A DNA stretch of 64,000 bases from Orthonyx spaldingii (lineage: Eukaryota; Chordata; Aves; Passeriformes; Orthonychidae). Made by a program: the position numbers and the translations under genes. Within the stretch, counting starts at the first letter, position 1. The number at the start of each line of letters is the position of its first letter. Under the pieces are notes generated by a model. It searched no databases. It was given only the letters and a program-made list of their open reading frames with translations, and was not told where the DNA came from. Location: assembly GCA_013397795.1 (NCBI GenBank), contig VZTJ01003574.1, forward strand, positions 1,802,044-1,866,043, given 5' to 3'. Positions 24,152 through 34,968 of this stretch are shown piece after piece.

Positions 24152-24195
24152 TCTGGGGCAGCTGTAACTGCCAGGAGCATAAATGGTGGTTTGAG
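24152..24195 (+). other. Candidate 44-nt spliced exon, coding status unclear
   Basis: It is preceded by one of the longest pyrimidine tracts in the window (cccctttctcctcctctccag) and followed by a gtgagg donor. In phase 0 it reads SGAAVTARSINGGL, which would extend the open frame of 23369-23493. It is grouped with the two preceding candidates by proximity and strand. Confidence 0.28.
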
Positions 24196-25095
24196 GTGAG
24201 GAAGGACTTGATTAGTGCTGACAGATGGCACAACCACAGCTCTCGGGCCCTGACCTGCTCTGCAGTGCTTTGTTGGATGTGCCTGCTCCATAACACTGCC
24301 TCTCATGCTCCATGGCATAACAAATCCCCTTCCTGAAGATCTCAGCATTCACAATTCTGTTGTTTGGGTGGTGATTTTACAGAACATCAGTAGGGCTTGT
24401 TAACAGAGGTGATCAATGAGACCTGGGTAGGAGAATCATTAAAAAGATCAATTCTGCAATTAATCTGAAGGGCTTTTTTTCTGACGTAGATATTTTTTAG
24501 CAGCAGAAAGCTCAAAGAATGAATATTTACCAGTATTGGTGTTGCTAAGTCATTCCTCAAGTGCAGGAGTTTGGATGCAGGTGTTCCCATGAGTTCCAGG
24601 TGTTCCATGGTCCTTAGAGCTATTAATGATTGTAGCTACTTGATACAGATTTCAAAGACCCATGGACATGGCAAAGCTCTTTCTTTCTTTATACCTCTCA
24701 TCCTTTCAATATTCTAATCACCTTATTAGTCTTCCTAGCACCTGAATTAATGACATCCTCATTATTCTGCGTGGATTTCTACCACATTTGACATTTGTTA
24801 TCAGTATTGTAGTTCCGTTGTTTTCAGCCGCTCCTGGAGCAGATGCAGAGCTCACCTAGAAAAGGCTGCAGAGAGAAGTCAGTGTCTAACAGAGCCAAGT
24901 TCAGATTTAGGTTTATACCAGTACAATCAGGAGAGCTCGGCAGTGATGGAGTTTTACCACAAAATTTGGGAGGCTGAGGCTAAAACCAGAGATGCTCAAA
25001 GTAGAAAAACTCTACATCTTCCGTGGGAAGGTAGAGCTAGGAGAGGGATTCTGGGCTTTCTTTGCTGAAGATCTCAGGAGTGGAGTGGCCTGTAT

Positions 25096-25133
25096 AAGGA
25101 ATGCTGATGAGAATAGGACAAGGAATGCTGATG
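25096..25133 (+). repeat. Direct repeat, 14-bp unit at 24-bp spacing
   Basis: The 14-mer aaggaatgctgatg occurs at 25096-25109 and again at 25120-25133, separated by ten bases. It is probably a small local duplication. Confidence 0.8.
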
Positions 25134-28100
25134 TTGGGTGGTTCTTGGTTGATTTTTTTAAAAATAGAAGTTTGAAAAAGGTTCCCCAAAGAACAAGAAG
25201 ACGCAAAAGGTATTTATTTTGCTTTGTAGTTATTGTTTATTTAATAGATTTTTCTTGGAGGGGAGTCTAATTCAGCAAAAGAAAACCCAAGTGATTTTGT
25301 ATTTTTCATTTAATGAGCACGTCTTCTCATGTGCTTTTAAAGTGTTGTTGGCTTTGTTCTCATTAGGAATCACATCCAGAGGCAATAACAAAGTGTGCTC
25401 ACCTCTTGATGTGAAGTTTTCATGTTGTTTGTCTTGTCCTGGCACAAGCTGCCCTACCCCAGCTTGGTTAATCCCTGATGAAGAATTCCTGTGCTGCTGC
25501 TGCAATGGGAGGAAGAAGCTTTTTGATTGGGTGGGTTTTTCTGAAGCTGTGACATCACTACCTAGCTAGTACGCTGATTTCATAATAAAACACTGATAAC
25601 AAGGTCAAAAAGTACCTTTTGCCTTGCTGCCTGTGCTTTTACAGCCTGGAGTCTCAAGGAAACACTGAGACAGGTCTCTAGGCAAATGAAAGGCAGTGAG
25701 GGAAGGCTTCTTGTTGTGTAAATTCATTGTTATGAAACAAGAGAAACATGTCAGATGCTTTGCAGAGCATCCCTGGATGTGCACGGGGTTGCTCAAATGC
25801 AGCACATGATCAGGGCTGTTACTTCCTGCTGTAATGAGCAGACTGAAAACTTCAAAAGGAGATTTCTGGCTGTGCTGTGCTGTGTGTGCTCACAAGGCCT
25901 GTCAGTCTGTCATTCCCATTTGATTTAGAATGATGAAAGCAGAAGCAAAATCAAACTCAGTGAAGTGAGTTTGGTTTGATGGGATTAGAACTCCCAGCGC
26001 TCTGGGGAAGGAGTGATGATGCCTTTGGCACGTGTGATACACCAGTGTCAGATCTCACATGGCAATGGACAGGCACCTCAGCACTGCCTGTAAACATGGG
26101 CAAGAGCACTGCAGCTGGAGCCTAACTCTGAGCTTGCTGCCTTTGGGGCTGTTCAGTTCTTGGATTTTTGGTTGGGTCCACCACAGAGTTGATGGTGAAC
26201 ATCTACACTGCTGCCTTCCCAAAGGTTAGGATATCTGCAGCTCTGCTCCTAGCACTGTGTGGCTTTTCTCACAGGTTCAGCTCAATCTCTGGGTAAGCAG
26301 GTTGTTTCCTATGTGTGCTTCTAAGGTTTGTGGAGTTGGAGACTCTCCAGCCTCACACCATGAAACAATTATGGAAAAGAGAAATAATCACATTTTCCCA
26401 TCTTCCAACACCAGAGTATTACAAGTTAACAGTAATTTACTCTGTTCTGCCCAGGTCTGTGAGCAGCTGTGTGAAGTTGCTAGCATGAACATGTTAAGAT
26501 GAAACATATATTACCTTTTTAAAACCTAATACTTTATTCCTAGTAAAGTACAGACTGCATCCCAGAAACCTCATTCAGTTTTTCAACTCTTGGTGGAAGA
26601 ATTTTTGTGCCACAGGTTTTTTTACCAGCTATATTGGTTTTAATAGACATGTTCCATCCTCTGAACACTTCTCTTATTCCTAAAATGCCAGGCTAAAAGT
26701 GCTTCTGCTCCATCACATTGCACACAGGCACCTGAGTCTGTGCTGTCACACTGGAGAGAGCAATATCCTCTGCTGTGAATCTGTGAAAATGCAGTGAATG
26801 TGTTGTGGTGGATAACATCCACTCAGTTATACAGAGCATCTTCCACAATTCCTACAGAGAGAACAACAGAACTGACAGCCAGAAATACAGTCAGAAAATA
26901 GCACAAGGCACTTGCTCAGTAGAGTGGGATTTTAGTCCTGAGAACTGGAGAACAGTGACAAACAACATGCTTGCTGCTGTATTAATAGCTTTTATTTCAC
27001 TGCATCTCTTACATCACATTCTTCAGCTTGTCATGCTTTTTCTGTACTAATCCCTGCTGTAAGGTTCTGCTCGCATCTTCCCCGTGCTCTGTTCTTTCTG
27101 ATAAATTTGCCAGGAAATGAAATAGGACAGAAATGCTGGGGTGGTGCTAACAAGGCAATACAGACTCTCTCAGTGAGGAGGAATGATGTTGTGACTATTG
27201 TTTTATTTGATGTCTAGATGTTGAAATCCCACCAACCACCCTCTAAAAAGTGTGTAAAATTTGAAGCTCTTGCATGAAATCTGTTAAGGCGTTTTCTGGT
27301 TTTTTTTGTCTGAATTTTGTGTTGTTTGTATGTTATATGCTTCTGTGATCTTTATTTTGAACAAATAGTTCATACTTAACCAGCATTTGAAAGCTATCAA
27401 CCAGACGTAGCTCTACAGATGAGTGTGATCCCTACTACACAGGCACAATCTTTCTTAATTTAACCTCATTTTCCCAGTACTTCAAACTATTAACTCTGCT
27501 CTCACTGCCTTCACATGGACCGTGTTGAAATCGTGTGACAGAATCTGGTTTTCTCTGCAAGGCTGAATGAAGTTAAGTCATTCTAACTTATATCATTTGA
27601 TGATCTAAGACTGTTATTACTGATGGGAGACTGAGCAAAGTTTCTCAACTACGTAGCCCTCTCCTGCATGTCTTGTTTTCTAGACTGAAATCAGAATATG
27701 TCACAACCTTCCCCTACAGGCAGCTCTCCAGCAGCACATACACTGTTGATGCTGCAATGCCTCGATCTTTTAATTTCTACACACAAACAGAAATCTGGCA
27801 AGGGAAACTGCATTTGTCAGATCATCTGATATTCAAATGGAGGATGACTGAAGCAAAACATTGTAGCTCAGGAAAACTTTTATTTCTCCCAGAGCAGTGA
27901 TTTCTGTCTTTGTATTAGATTATAAAACAGCTGGGTTTTAGTCTAGCTCGCTTTCTAAATAATGACACAGCTACCAGGAACACCTTTTCATTTTAAAAAG
28001 CTGCAATTATTTACTTATTCTTTATATGTATTAGTTATTTTGGTGGCTTTCTTAGCCTGTTCTGTATTGTAGGTATTTAGTCATAGTTCAATTTTGTGGA

Positions 28101-29339
28101 AATAAAAAAGATTTCTCTGCCATAGAAATACATTATTACTTCAGACAGACAACTGGGTTAATTTTCACTTTGGCACAAGAACAATTTCTGAACAGGCACT
28201 TAATAAATTCAAAAATACCTGAACATGAAAGCTTAATATTTGGTTTTCAAACAGGTGCTTGAAATGCTGAAGCATTCAAATAAAAAGTGAACACAGAACT
28301 TTAGTAATAGTGCCTGGGCAATTCAGGTCGTTAATGTTTCCTCTTTTTTTCACTTTACCACAGTTATAACTGGCAGTGATTTCCAATTTCACACTTTTGG
28401 TTTAAGAATGACTTTTAAAACAGCAAGTGTCTGTTCCATGGGGACCTTTTCCCTCTGTTTATACTTGCCCTTTAAATGTATAAAGTGGTCTGATGTAAAT
28501 GACAGCTTTTGGACTTTGCCCCAAATAACCAGCAGGATAAGCTATTTCACTTTTCTTCCTGCAGTCCCCATATAACTCCTTACTTTCTTCACTCTAGATT
28601 CCTTGGATTTCACTTTTTGGTGCAGCAGTGTTTCTGTGTGTCTGTGGAAGAACAGATTGTTTCGTTCAAATCATCATTGGGGTTTTTTGTGTAAGAAAAA
28701 AAAATTTAAAACCTAATTTTAATGAATTGTAGCCAAAGATCTATAAATGACTTGGAAAAATGGCATGTTAAGGAGTTACTGTAATTAACTGAGGCGCTGG
28801 TTCTGTGGGAATTGTTGTGTGGGCACTTTGCTTTATGGAGTTACCATTTACATCAGTGAAACTCTTCCGGTTGTGTGAATTGAAGCACACGGACTTTTGG
28901 AGACTCCAGATCAACATTTTTCAGGTACTGCACTTAGATAAGTCATTAAACACATTAATGTTAAGGGAGAGGATTTTAGATCCATGTCCTTCATCCTGGG
29001 CTGGCCGTGCTGTAGGGGTGCACACATGTCCTCCCTGGGAATTTGGGATGCTCAGGAGCTGTGAGCCGAGCCAGGGTGTGCATCCCTCTCCAGAGCCACA
29101 GAGTTCAGCACTCGTCTCATGTTTGAACACTCATTTGCTCTACAGCTCTTCACTCGACTGAGATAACACCAGTGACTTGAAATTCGGCTGTGTCTACACC
29201 AAGATTGATCGTGCTCTGGGAGGGGAAGCCGTCCCGAATCCCAGGGCAGCGCGGGAGCTGCTGACTGATGCACGGCAGGGCTGCTCTCATTTCCAGGGGC
29301 CGGGGATGGCTCACGACAGCACATGTTCCACATTAGTGC

Positions 29340-29480
29340 CCAGAGGCGATTGCTGTTTACATGATGACAGTGTCAATTATCACCTACAACACTCCTGCGA
29401 GGAGTAAAATGGCACTGACAAAGATGCAATTATTTGGCCATTTGCTTCCCGGTCCTCTGATAATGCCAGAGTCCGACTGC
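29340..29480. promoter_or_regulatory. Possible conserved regulatory element
   Basis: A stretch of balanced composition with motifs such as tgtttacatgatgacag, tcaattatcacc and tgcaattatttggcc. It has the texture of a vertebrate conserved non-coding element: forkhead-like TGTTTAC, homeodomain-like CAATTA. This is inference from motif content only; conservation could not be tested. Confidence 0.22.
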
Positions 29481-31259
29481 TTCTCTAGTGATGCTTTGAA
29501 GACTGTGCTGTCTTGCAGCTGCAATGTGTTGAAAGCTACAGCTTCTGCCACTGCCTGTGGATGTGTTGGCACAGGGAAATGTGCTGGTTAAGAAAAAATT
29601 CCCACCACTCTCTCCCCTTTGTCTTCAAGCACCCTTGTGATTCTGCTGGGTGGGGTAAATAGATCACAGCAATGCTTCAGCCAAATCAGGGTCTGAGGGA
29701 ATGGTGAACGCACAAGGGAGGGAGTTTCAGCACCTGTAGTTAGCTCCCTTTTGCTGTGTTGTGTTTCTGTATTAGATAAATCAGTAACAGGCTGTGGCTG
29801 CCGGTTTCAGCACGGCTGCAGAGCCTGCAGGTGGCCGCTGCTCTGTGGCTCTAGGCCAGCCATGGCCCAGTGTCCTGTGGAAGACAAGGGACAAGTGTTG
29901 GGATGGCTCAGTGGTGTCAGCTGGGGCACACCCAGGGGCTGTTTGCCCTCCAGGGAGCGCTGGGGACCAGGGGTGACAATCCCGAGTCCAGTCCCGGGAT
30001 CTCTGGGACAGGAGAGAAGAGTAAATGAGCTGACACACGGTGCCACTGGGTCTTCGGGCTGTGGCTCTGTTTCATGGCCAAATGCTCCTTCCTCTCAAGC
30101 TCACCTTAAAAGCAGCCCTGCTCCTCGGAGTTGTCCCTCTCAATTTCTACAACTGCTGCTAATCGGTGTCAATTAATCACCTCCTGGAGCAGTGGGCACA
30201 GCCAGCTCTGCCTGCTGCTGGTTGTGGTGCCCAGCCAGGCCTTTCCTCCAGGAGGACAAGGATCCGGCACAGCTTTATGACTTAATTTGGTTTAGGGAGA
30301 CAAACAGAAAGAAGAAAGAAAAAAAATAGCTGACAGCTTTATTTCTTGATTAGTTTCCTATTTGGAGCATGTACTAACGATGTATTTAACAGAAAATCTG
30401 GAGCAGGACTGAGTTCATTGATTAGTTGTTTCCTTACCACTGGTGAAGATTTTTTTTTTTCCCAAGTGCATCCCATCTTGCCTCTGGGGAGAGCTAGTAG
30501 AACTTTTTCTGTGATTTTCTGTTTGGAAAACCTCTGTTGTGGAAGCATAACCTTTCTTCATGAGTCTCTCCCTTTCAGTAGCAGACTGTCAATTTAAGAA
30601 AAACTGAAAGAATCTGATGATGAAGCTGAAACATTTTGTTTGACCATTTTCAGAATAGCAGATTTGGGGAATTTATTCCAAGAAAAATTTATTGCCTACA
30701 CTTATATTGTTACATGGTCTAAGAGAGTGGAAATCAAAATGAATTCCCCTGAAGAGTTTTTTAATGTCATAGGAAATGTTTTTATTCTTTTGAATTGTAG
30801 CAAATTTATAAGATGTAAAACATATAGAGTCTCCTGGAAAATTGCAGGGGTTTCTTATAGTTCTAACTAGTAAGAGGGATGGATGTTACCAAGATATTTC
30901 TTTTTTCACACAGTTAAAATACTAGTTTGGGCTTCTTTTTTTGACTTCTTGATTTCCCTCTCCAGCAAAGGCAGGTGTAAAGCAAACGTAAGGGATTAAT
31001 GGGCTAATCTTAACCAGGAGTTTTCTTCTGGACTTGGCAGGATAAGGTATCTGTCAATGGGCCATGATCAGCAAAATTGTGCTGCTGGTTGGAAAAGTGA
31101 ACATTTATGAAACGCTTTTCAGGACATAATTCACTCAACTCCATATATATGGAATTCTGATTCACCAAGGAAACTAACCCAGTGTCAATCACGTGAATTA
31201 CTTATGCAACGAAATGTTGTTTGTTGGTACTGGCATTTATAAGCTGCAAGGGAAGTTTT

Positions 31260-31400
31260 CATCCTTCCCAGTGATTAGGGCTGCAAACCTAATTACATGT
31301 TCTAACATCAAGTGATGCATTCCTGCAGCTCTTGCTCCCTTTGAGCATAAATAATTGGCTGCAGAAGCAATCAGAGTTCTTGTTGTAACAGAAAATAGCA
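31260..31400. promoter_or_regulatory. Possible conserved regulatory element
   Basis: Contains cctaattacatg, catcaagtgatgcattcctg and gagcataaataattggctg: homeodomain-like TAATTA, a dyad around CAAGTGATG, and an AT-rich core. No open frame runs through with splice sites. The assignment rests on motif density only. Confidence 0.2.
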
Positions 31401-32117
31401 ACATGCTCTGAGAGCCTTGGTGGAAGAAACCTGAGATAGCAGCAAACCCCTGTAGTAACCTCAGGGAGGCTTCTGGGGCTGAGGTAATGCAGAACCCACT
31501 TTCAGACACTCTGGTAGAAGAATGTGACATTATTATTTTTGTTTTAAAGCCAAAACTAACAGCAAGACCTGCAGTTTACTGCTGGCCATCAGCACACGCA
31601 GTGAGGTTGTGTTCCCTTTCATCTTGGAATAACCCAGAACTCTGCTCACTCTGTTGTCTGATGGATCTACCCAGACAATTCACATTAAACAGTGGCAAAA
31701 CTTGGTCTATAAGGAAGTCAGTGTTCAAGAATGGTTATTGCTGGCATAAGGAGATAAACCCTTAGTTCAATAACTGTGGAATATTTGTTGTGTTAATGCT
31801 ATAGGAGGAGCCCCAGTAGAGAATACAGGATTACTGTTTTAAAAGGAAGCAGCTCACCTGTTTCATTCACATGTTTAAGTGTGTCAGCCAGAGCACAGAT
31901 GTTTGATGGAGCAGAAATTGCTTGTTAATTAAATTGCACAGGAACAGGTCCTCAAGCTTTGATCTTCAAAACACTGCCAGGTGGCAATCAGAGGGATGGA
32001 CTCTACACAGGCACTGGAGTGATGGGTTCCTCATCTGCCATGGAAGCACAAGGGAAATATTCTGAATGTGTTAAACATTTGTGGAAAATATTACTGAGTT
32101 TTACTGGTGCTCTGCAG

Positions 32118-32188
32118 GATCTTGGAGATACCTTTTGAAGGATGTTCAGTTTCCTGAAAGGAATAAGGGCAGAGACACTCTGACTTCA
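32118..32188 (+). CDS. Isolated candidate exon
   Basis: It follows an acceptor (ggtgctctgcag) and ends at a near-perfect donor (gtaagtaac). Only one frame is open, needing one carried base and ending in phase 0: SWRYLLKDVQFPERNKGRDT then LTS. The peptide is convincingly protein-like. No neighbouring exon joins it in phase, so it could be a decoy or part of a gene with very long introns. Confidence 0.28.
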
Positions 32189-33349
32189 GTAAGTAACAGG
32201 GAGTAAATAATAAGTGTTATTTGCACGGGGGAAAAATGATCTGAGTATAACATAATAAGATAATAAGGAGAAACTAAGTAGTAAAAAGATTTTGGTTTAA
32301 TAGCAAAAACTGCATGCTGAAAATTTGCCTATTAATCTAATTTCACTGCAAGTTCCCTGTGAAACTTTTAGTCTCAGGGGGTCATTTGTCAAATCTTCTG
32401 TTAATGTTTCATTAAAAGTAATTTAAACTTGTGGGAAACGTAAGTAAAATTTGCAAGTGCACATTATCTCTCCTCAGCTTCAGGCTGTCCTGACCCTTCT
32501 GGCTAATTTTGGCTGCTACTCATCAAATATTGAGCAGCTTTTAATGTAATTGCATTCACTCCACAGCCCCACAAAAGAAAATCAAGTCTAGGTGGGCCAG
32601 GCAGGCCAAGCAAACAAGAAGAGCTAAAGAAAAAAAACCACCAATAAACCAAAAAAAGCAAGAGAAAATTAAGAAAAAAAGCTTTTGCCAACCTATTTCA
32701 TCCTGAGCTGGTATTAATGAAGGTAACCCTCACTTTTTCCTGGCAGGTGTCACATCCCTCATCCCTGCTGTTCACAAGGCCACAAGGAGGGTGAAAGTTC
32801 AGTACCAGCTTTGGAGTTTTTGATGTTGCTACTCCTGTTTATCAAGAAGAAAATATTAATTAGAATACTTAAAAAACTAAGTACAAGCCTAGTTCTTAAA
32901 AATATTTAATGATACTCAGTTGGAGAGTGGTTCAGAACGAGAGAGACAATGGTGATGGAGTTGAGAAGATCTGCAGGTGTGTTTGGAGGGCACACCTGGT
33001 GGAAGCGTGCAAGTACAGGGATACTGCTCTATTGTATTTGGTGTTAATGAACATTTAAGAGGAAAAAAAGTTTCTTAACACACTATTTCTAAGTACCTGG
33101 GCTGATATTTTCTAACACTTAGATGTAGGTATAACTTTAATTTTAAAGAACTCCGTGCATGAATTTAAATGAAGATTTTTAGTTTTCTGATCAGGTAGGT
33201 GAGTTGCAAGCTCTGTCAAGAAGGAAAGACCCTGTCAAAGGTCACAAATGGTCTTTGATACTATTGCACATAAACTGTAGTTTGTGTAGATTTATCCCAT
33301 TAGAGACAAGCTTTCCTGGCACACTTGATAACCATTGTACATGAGTTTG

Positions 33350-33700
33350 GCGGTAATGCATTAGCTTAATTGTAATTAGCCTGATTAACACCAGCTGAAC
33401 TTAATTTATTACATCTGTGATGAGGGCTGAGCTGTGGTGTTGTGTCTGTTTCTTCACCAGTGTGCCTGGGAAGAGTCCAGTGTGGGTTAGGCTGGTGTGT
33501 AGCAGGGTCTGCAGGAAAACTGTCGTGCCCACTTAGTGTCCATGAGCAGAAACCCATTCCAGCAGATCTGGGGAAGGAGCTTGCAGTAGTGCTGTGACAA
33601 TTTCAATTAAAGGTCTGAGAATGGTAATTATGTTTACATACCAGCAGTCTGATTAAATGTAAACTAATTATGTGACAAGCTTAAACTGTGACCTGAATTA
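33350..33700. promoter_or_regulatory. AT-rich block dense in TAATTA/ATTA motifs, possible enhancer
   Basis: Within 350 bases there are repeated homeodomain-type cores: tagcttaattgtaattagc, taattatgtttacatacc and aaactaattatgtgac. A forkhead-like GTTTACATA is also present. Such clustering is typical of developmental enhancers or conserved elements. Nothing coding is seen. Confidence 0.25.
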
Positions 33701-33910
33701 CTCTTGCAGCATCGCAGTTGAATTTCAGCAGAGTTTTTGGATAATACGTTAGCATTACACAACTTTCTTTTCTGTAGATGTGAAATATTACCAATATTAC
33801 TGGAATAATCTCACCTTCCCTTCCTTACTTTTTCCATCCAGCTTCAAGCATAACTCGTAGCTATTTTTTAATTCAGCTGTTCAAAACCCTACTCATAAAG
33901 CAAGAGGTAT

Positions 33911-33962
33911 TCACAGAAGAGTTCAGGTTGGAAGGGATCTCTTCTCCAAAAGCTGCTCCAAC
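33911..33962 (-). mobile_element. CR1-like LINE 3'-end fragment
   Basis: The + strand reads ttcacagaagagttcaggtt and then ggaagggatctcttctcc ... tccaactg. This resembles the reverse complement of the avian CR1 3' end, whose sense strand carries the tract ending ..CCCTTCCAACC before the terminal octamer repeats. Only about 50 bases are recognisable, so the copy is old or severely truncated. CR1 is the dominant avian non-LTR retroposon, which supports the taxonomic guess. Confidence 0.5.
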
Positions 33963-34848
33963 TGATTACTTGCTTCTATGTGCTGCAGATTGCAGACAAT
34001 TCCCACAGCAGAAAAGAATCACAGCAAATGATATTATTTTCTCTTTTCTTCTTTCTTCAGGAATTTATTTCTGGCTTTATTCATTGCCTATATGGAAGAT
34101 GAGACTGGCAGAAACCTTCTGCAGAGATTAAATATAACCACATCTCAGTTTCTTTTCAGAGCTTGTTTCCAAAATTGTGAGTGTTTAAACATCAGTTAAA
34201 ATATCTCTGTGTCTTTTCAGGGGTTTATTCGTTCTTTAAAATCAAACCTTCTGAATTTGTTATTTGGTCTCTACATTTTGCATCAGAATTATTGGGATTT
34301 TTCTGGACTGTTGGAACAGCAATTTATTGTGAGCAGGTGGAGCAGAGAAAAAAGAAATATGTACTTGGTGTTCTAATATTTAAAGGGATAGCTGGGTTTT
34401 ACAAAAACATAAGTAAATATTTATTTCTAAAGTAAACTGACCTCAATACTCTTGAAACAAGTTTATATCAATATTGGGAACGTGGATTATGGCAGTGATA
34501 TTTATAGGGCATAATCCGTTAATTATGGGAATTCATGGACTTTAAAGCCATTTGGTAGCAAAGGGCTCAATTTCTAGCATTACTGGCAAACAGACTCTTC
34601 TGCTGCATGGGAGAATGTCTGTTTGTTTTTATGTCCTCGCTGTGTTTTTGTGGGGGATAATTTAACGCTGCTGGAGATAATTGAGCTTCAGGAACAGCAT
34701 ATGTAGGATTGTGGTCATGCAGTGCTTCTTGTGGTTTCTGCTGTGTTAAAGAACTGGCACACACATATACTCTTTCCAGCCCAAGCTAATTTGATGCTCA
34801 CACCAAGGCCTTGCAAACCTTATATTTAACCTTGCAAAACCAAAACCT

Positions 34849-34868
34849 ATTTTATTTTATTTTATTTT
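34849..34868 (+). repeat. (ATTTT)4 microsatellite
   Basis: Four tandem ATTTT units directly upstream of a C-run and an AG at 34878-34879. It forms part of the pyrimidine-rich tract of the candidate exon that follows. Confidence 0.85.
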
Positions 34869-34879
34869 CCCCCCTGTAG

Positions 34880-34968
34880 CCATCCAGCAATCAGCCCAGG
34901 GAGCCTCTCAAGGCATCTCTGCTGGCCATGCTTGGAAAAATTGGGATGCAGAAGTAGCCCCTTTTGCA
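34880..34968 (+). CDS. Isolated candidate exon
   Basis: It is preceded by a very long T/C tract ending in cccccctgtag and followed by a good donor (gtgagtac). With one carried base the frame is open for 29 codons: IQQSAQGASQGISAGHAWKN and then WDAEVAPFA, ending in phase 0. A second frame is also open, so coding frame is not certain. No partner exon joins it in phase. The alternating small and polar residues are plausible for a real protein. Confidence 0.3.

Larger units (their letters stand above)
24196..32117. other. Intergenic or long-intron DNA with no supported gene
   Basis: About 8 kb without a convincing exon. It contains a short imperfect direct repeat (25096-25133), an 18-nt piece bounded by ideal splice sites (26275-26292), a chance 75-codon frame (27673-27900), and a mixed-composition block near 29.34-29.48 kb that resembles a conserved regulatory element. 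A GC-richer patch spans about 29.8-30.2 kb. Confidence 0.4.

Noticed and set aside
24992..25270. 92-codon + strand frame with an Arg/Asn-rich middle
   Set aside because: It includes a small direct repeat and has no splice or start context.
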